From Rhizobium sp. AQ_MP (lineage in GTDB: Bacteria; Pseudomonadota; Alphaproteobacteria; Rhizobiales; Rhizobiaceae): DNA of 64,000 nt. The position numbers and the translations under genes were made by a program. The stretch spans positions 248,001-312,000 of the forward strand of contig NZ_JACJVI010000005.1 of NCBI RefSeq assembly GCF_014237835.1, in the 5' to 3' direction. The notes beneath the pieces were generated by a model. It worked only from the letters and a program-made list of their open reading frames with translations. It was not told where the DNA came from and ran no database searches. Shown here piece after piece: positions 62,462 through 64,000 of the stretch (the stretch's first letter is position 1; each line of letters begins with the position of its first letter).

Positions 62462-62724
62462 GACGTAGACAGAACCGGCGAGCGAACCGCGCCGACTTCG
62501 ACGTGACGCCTGAGATGCTGGATGCGTTTAAGGACTACATTGACAGCGACGAGCGGCCGGGCTGGCCTGAGCAATGGCGCTTGCATGGTTTGCTGGCCGA
62601 TGCTGGTGTGTTGGCCACGCCGTTCTGTCCGCCATTCGTGTGGCATCCCCACTCACATGCGAACTGGGATGCGTGCCCTGATGCCGTAGCGATTTATCGG
62701 CGGCTGGTAGCAGCAGGAAAATGA
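62452..62724 (+). CDS. Hypothetical 90-aa phage protein (MPVRR type)
   Basis: The N-terminus MPVRRRQNRR repeats the preceding gene. The later part (LHGLLADAGVLATPFCPPFV, then HANWDACPDAVAIYRRLV) is Trp/His/Cys-rich and unrelated. Unrecognised. A 12-base hairpin follows at once. Confidence 0.65.
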   Translation: MPVRRRQNRRANRADFDVTPEMLDAFKDYIDSDERPGWPEQWRLHGLLADAGVLATPFCPPFVWHPHSHANWDACPDAVAIYRRLVAAGK

Positions 62725-62725
62725 G

Positions 62726-62755
62726 CGAGGGTGAAAGCTACAACTTTCACCCTCG
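62726..62755. terminator. Bidirectional terminator between convergent phage genes
   Basis: A perfect 12-base stem CGAGGGTGAAAG/CTTTCACCCTCG with a six-base loop lies between the stops at 62724 and 62760. ATTTCT follows on the plus strand. Confidence 0.8.
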
Positions 62756-62759
62756 ATTT

Positions 62760-62993
62760 CTAGCTCACAAGTGCGGCGATTGATGCGCCGAACCTCACCA
62801 AAGTGGCAATCAAACCGTACGGCAACGACCGTACCGCCTGGCCAATGCTCCAAACGTGGGCTGAGATCGGCCCAAACTTGGAGTATGCGTGCTCGAATCC
62901 CTCGTCCAAAGCGATCAAAGCATCTTCACGAAACTCCTTCTCGACTGAGCACCAGACGAGAAAGCGTACGATCTTAGTGGGCGAATTCGCCAT
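62760..62993 (-). CDS. Small 77-aa partner of the PadR-type repressor
   Basis: The ATG at 62993 lies inside the end of the upstream gene (20-base overlap). MANSPTKIVRFLVWCSVEKE leads to a helical domain and a hydrophobic C-terminus (YGLIATLVRFGASIAALVS). Together with a PadR regulator it recalls repressor/effector pairs with a small membrane-associated protein. No family is assigned. Confidence 0.65.
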   Translation of the reverse strand: MANSPTKIVRFLVWCSVEKEFREDALIALDEGFEHAYSKFGPISAHVWSIGQAVRSLPYGLIATLVRFGASIAALVS

Positions 62994-63354
62994 TGTTATT
63001 CTCCTGTGGACGGAGAACACGTGGTGCTTCAAGGAAGCTGACCGTTCTTTCCAGAGCCCTCGCACCAGGTGTCTCAAGTCGGAACACCTTCTTCGAACGG
63101 CCGCCCCTAACAGGCTCCGGATCGCTTTTGCTGGCCGAGATCATCCCCTTTTTCTCCAGTTTGGAGAGTGCAAGGTAGAGTTGGCCGATGGCCACATCTC
63201 GCCCAGTTAACTGGCTAAGATCGGATTGGAGGTTGGAGCCCCATGCCCGGTCTTGCAGCTTGTTGATTGAAGCCAGAAGCTTCAGCTCAAACGAACCTAG
63301 TTCGCGAACTTCTGCCTCCGGCTGGCGAATTGCCGTATGAACTTGTTCATTCAT
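62974..63354 (-). CDS. PadR-type winged-helix repressor
   Basis: A 126-aa regulator. AAGGAGATGAA precedes the ATG at 63354. The winged helix (FELKLLASINKLQDRAWGSN, then VAIGQLYLALSKLEKKGMIS, SKKVFRLETPGARAL) is the PadR signature. Leftward direction against the surrounding phage genes suits a lysogeny-type or cargo regulator. The palindrome at 63405 next to an AT-rich promoter is a likely binding site. Confidence 0.85.
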   Translation of the reverse strand: MNEQVHTAIRQPEAEVRELGSFELKLLASINKLQDRAWGSNLQSDLSQLTGRDVAIGQLYLALSKLEKKGMISASKSDPEPVRGGRSKKVFRLETPGARALERTVSFLEAPRVLRPQENNNGEFAH

Positions 63355-63404
63355 TTCATCTCCTTGGTTGGTCCGGCCACCATGACCGGATGACGTATAT
63401 ATAT

Positions 63405-63415
63405 AACACGGTGTT
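63405..63415. promoter_or_regulatory. Palindrome at the PadR promoter
   Basis: AACAC-G-GTGTT is an 11-base palindrome 51 bases upstream of the PadR start, next to a TATATATATA stretch that may hold the -10 box. It fits autorepression. Confidence 0.5.
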
Positions 63416-63548
63416 GAGTATTTCAAGAGCCGTGTAGCTGTCATGTTTTGGGCGGCAACTGCCCGCCATCACACGCCAATCACCACTAATCCAAAACCAC
63501 CCCGTGGCCCCCGCCGCGGCGCGCAGTCGTGCATAGAAGGAAGCCTAG

Positions 63549-63758
63549 ATGACCGACCATTTCGACGTGGCGACAGCCGCGGCGCGCAGATGTGTGCGCA
63601 AATTACTCAAGACTGGGGCGCCCAACGCCATCGTTGCTGACGCCTTCATCGCCCAGGCATTGGCAGTATGGGCCGCGGATACAGGAAGGCAGCATGACGC
63701 TGAGGCGATGCTGGCCACTTGGGTAGCAGTCCGCGACTTCGGCGAGGTGGTGGGCTGA
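63549..63758 (+). CDS. Hypothetical 69-aa phage protein
   Basis: GGAAG precedes the ATG. The product (MTDHFDVATAAARRCVRKLL, then GAPNAIVADAFIAQALAVWA) is helical and unrecognised. Its stop overlaps the next start (TGATG). Position before a tape-measure-like gene suggests a tail assembly role. Confidence 0.65.
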   Translation: MTDHFDVATAAARRCVRKLLKTGAPNAIVADAFIAQALAVWAADTGRQHDAEAMLATWVAVRDFGEVVG

Positions 63759-64000
63759 TGGCGACGCAAGATCTCGAGCGACTGGTCGTTCAGCTTAGTG
63801 CGAACCTGAAGGGGTACGAAAACGCCATGCGCAAGGCGCAGGGCATTACCAACCGCCAGCTGCGCGCCATCGAAAAGCGCGCAGAGAAATCAGCTAGCAC
63901 GATTGGCGCATCATTCGGCCGACTTGGCGGTGCCTTTGCGGGAGCGTTCATAAGCGGCGCAGCCTTGCGGAACGCGCAGGAGCTCATCGACACCGCCACG
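63758..64000 (+). CDS. Tape-measure-like phage tail protein (start only)
   Basis: The first 81 codons are visible; the gene runs off the window. LERLVVQLSANLKGYENAMR and ASFGRLGGAFAGAFISGAAL match the N-termini of tail length tape-measure proteins, whose full length sets tail length. This supports a siphovirus-like tail module to the right. Confidence 0.75.
   Translation, partial: MATQDLERLVVQLSANLKGYENAMRKAQGITNRQLRAIEKRAEKSASTIGASFGRLGGAFAGAFISGAALRNAQELIDTAT

Larger units (their letters stand above)
51352..64000. mobile_element. Integrated phage-like element, left part (right end outside window)
   Basis: The region opens with a tyrosine integrase, followed by an AlpA-like excision regulator, small replication-module genes, a RepA-like helicase, a flagellin gene, and head/tail-type genes. 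Dense packing with ATGA/TAATG overlaps, many unknown small genes and AT-richer patches mark it off from the backbone. Portal, major capsid and large terminase genes are not seen in this part, so it may be a satellite, a remnant or a phage with unusual gene order. Confidence 0.85.

Overview
The window looks like a chromosome of the Rhizobiaceae (Alphaproteobacteria; Rhizobium/Agrobacterium/Sinorhizobium relatives). The signs are a G+C-rich backbone, a long rhizobial-type UvrB, two DUF1127 proteins, GlxA-type and MocR-type regulators, ExoD, entericidin-like lipoproteins, a rhizobial-type flagellin, and repeated intergenic double-hairpin elements of the kind common in this family. I ran no database search, so names rest on motifs and domain layout read from the sequence.

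Layout. 0.2-1.8 kb holds an unrecognised coiled-coil protein. 2.1-17.1 kb is mostly ordinary backbone: uvrB with two palindromic elements translated in frame, a DeoR regulator, a nuclease-like autotransporter, a GGDEF-EAL protein, a chemoreceptor, a lipoprotein and a TSUP exporter. 17.1-20.0 kb is a visibly AT-richer four-gene operon read leftward: STAS-like/winged-helix protein, 115-aa protein, Cys-rich protein and GHKL ATPase, behind one strong promoter overlapped by a palindrome. I consider it the best candidate for an undescribed system. 20.0-30.8 kb is backbone regulators and enzymes. 30.9-33.2 kb is a restriction-nuclease/STAND-NTPase defence-type gene.

33.5-45.5 kb is a corrinoid one-carbon gene set: RamA-like reactivase, MtgA-like methyltetrahydrofolate:corrinoid methyltransferase, MTHFR and its Cys-rich partner, a small 'virulence factor' family protein, DUF1638, corrinoid protein, non-pyrrolysine MttB homologue and an Fe-S protein. 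The inferred flow is a methyl group from a quaternary amine (MttB homologue) to the corrinoid protein, then to tetrahydrofolate (MtgA), then oxidation by MTHFR, with RamA rescuing oxidised cobalt. A split methionine synthase using some of the same parts is the main alternative. 45.5-51.1 kb holds GNAT, a glycosidase-like protein, a 275-bp TA-flanked MITE and a MacAB-like exporter.

51.3 kb to the right edge is an integrated phage-like element: tyrosine integrase, AlpA, HEAGH protein, RepA-like helicase next to a dense GTAC palindrome cluster, a leftward flagellin gene, then head/tail genes (prohead protease, possible terminase small subunit, PadR-type repressor, start of a tape-measure-like gene). 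No portal, major capsid or large terminase gene is visible before the window ends.
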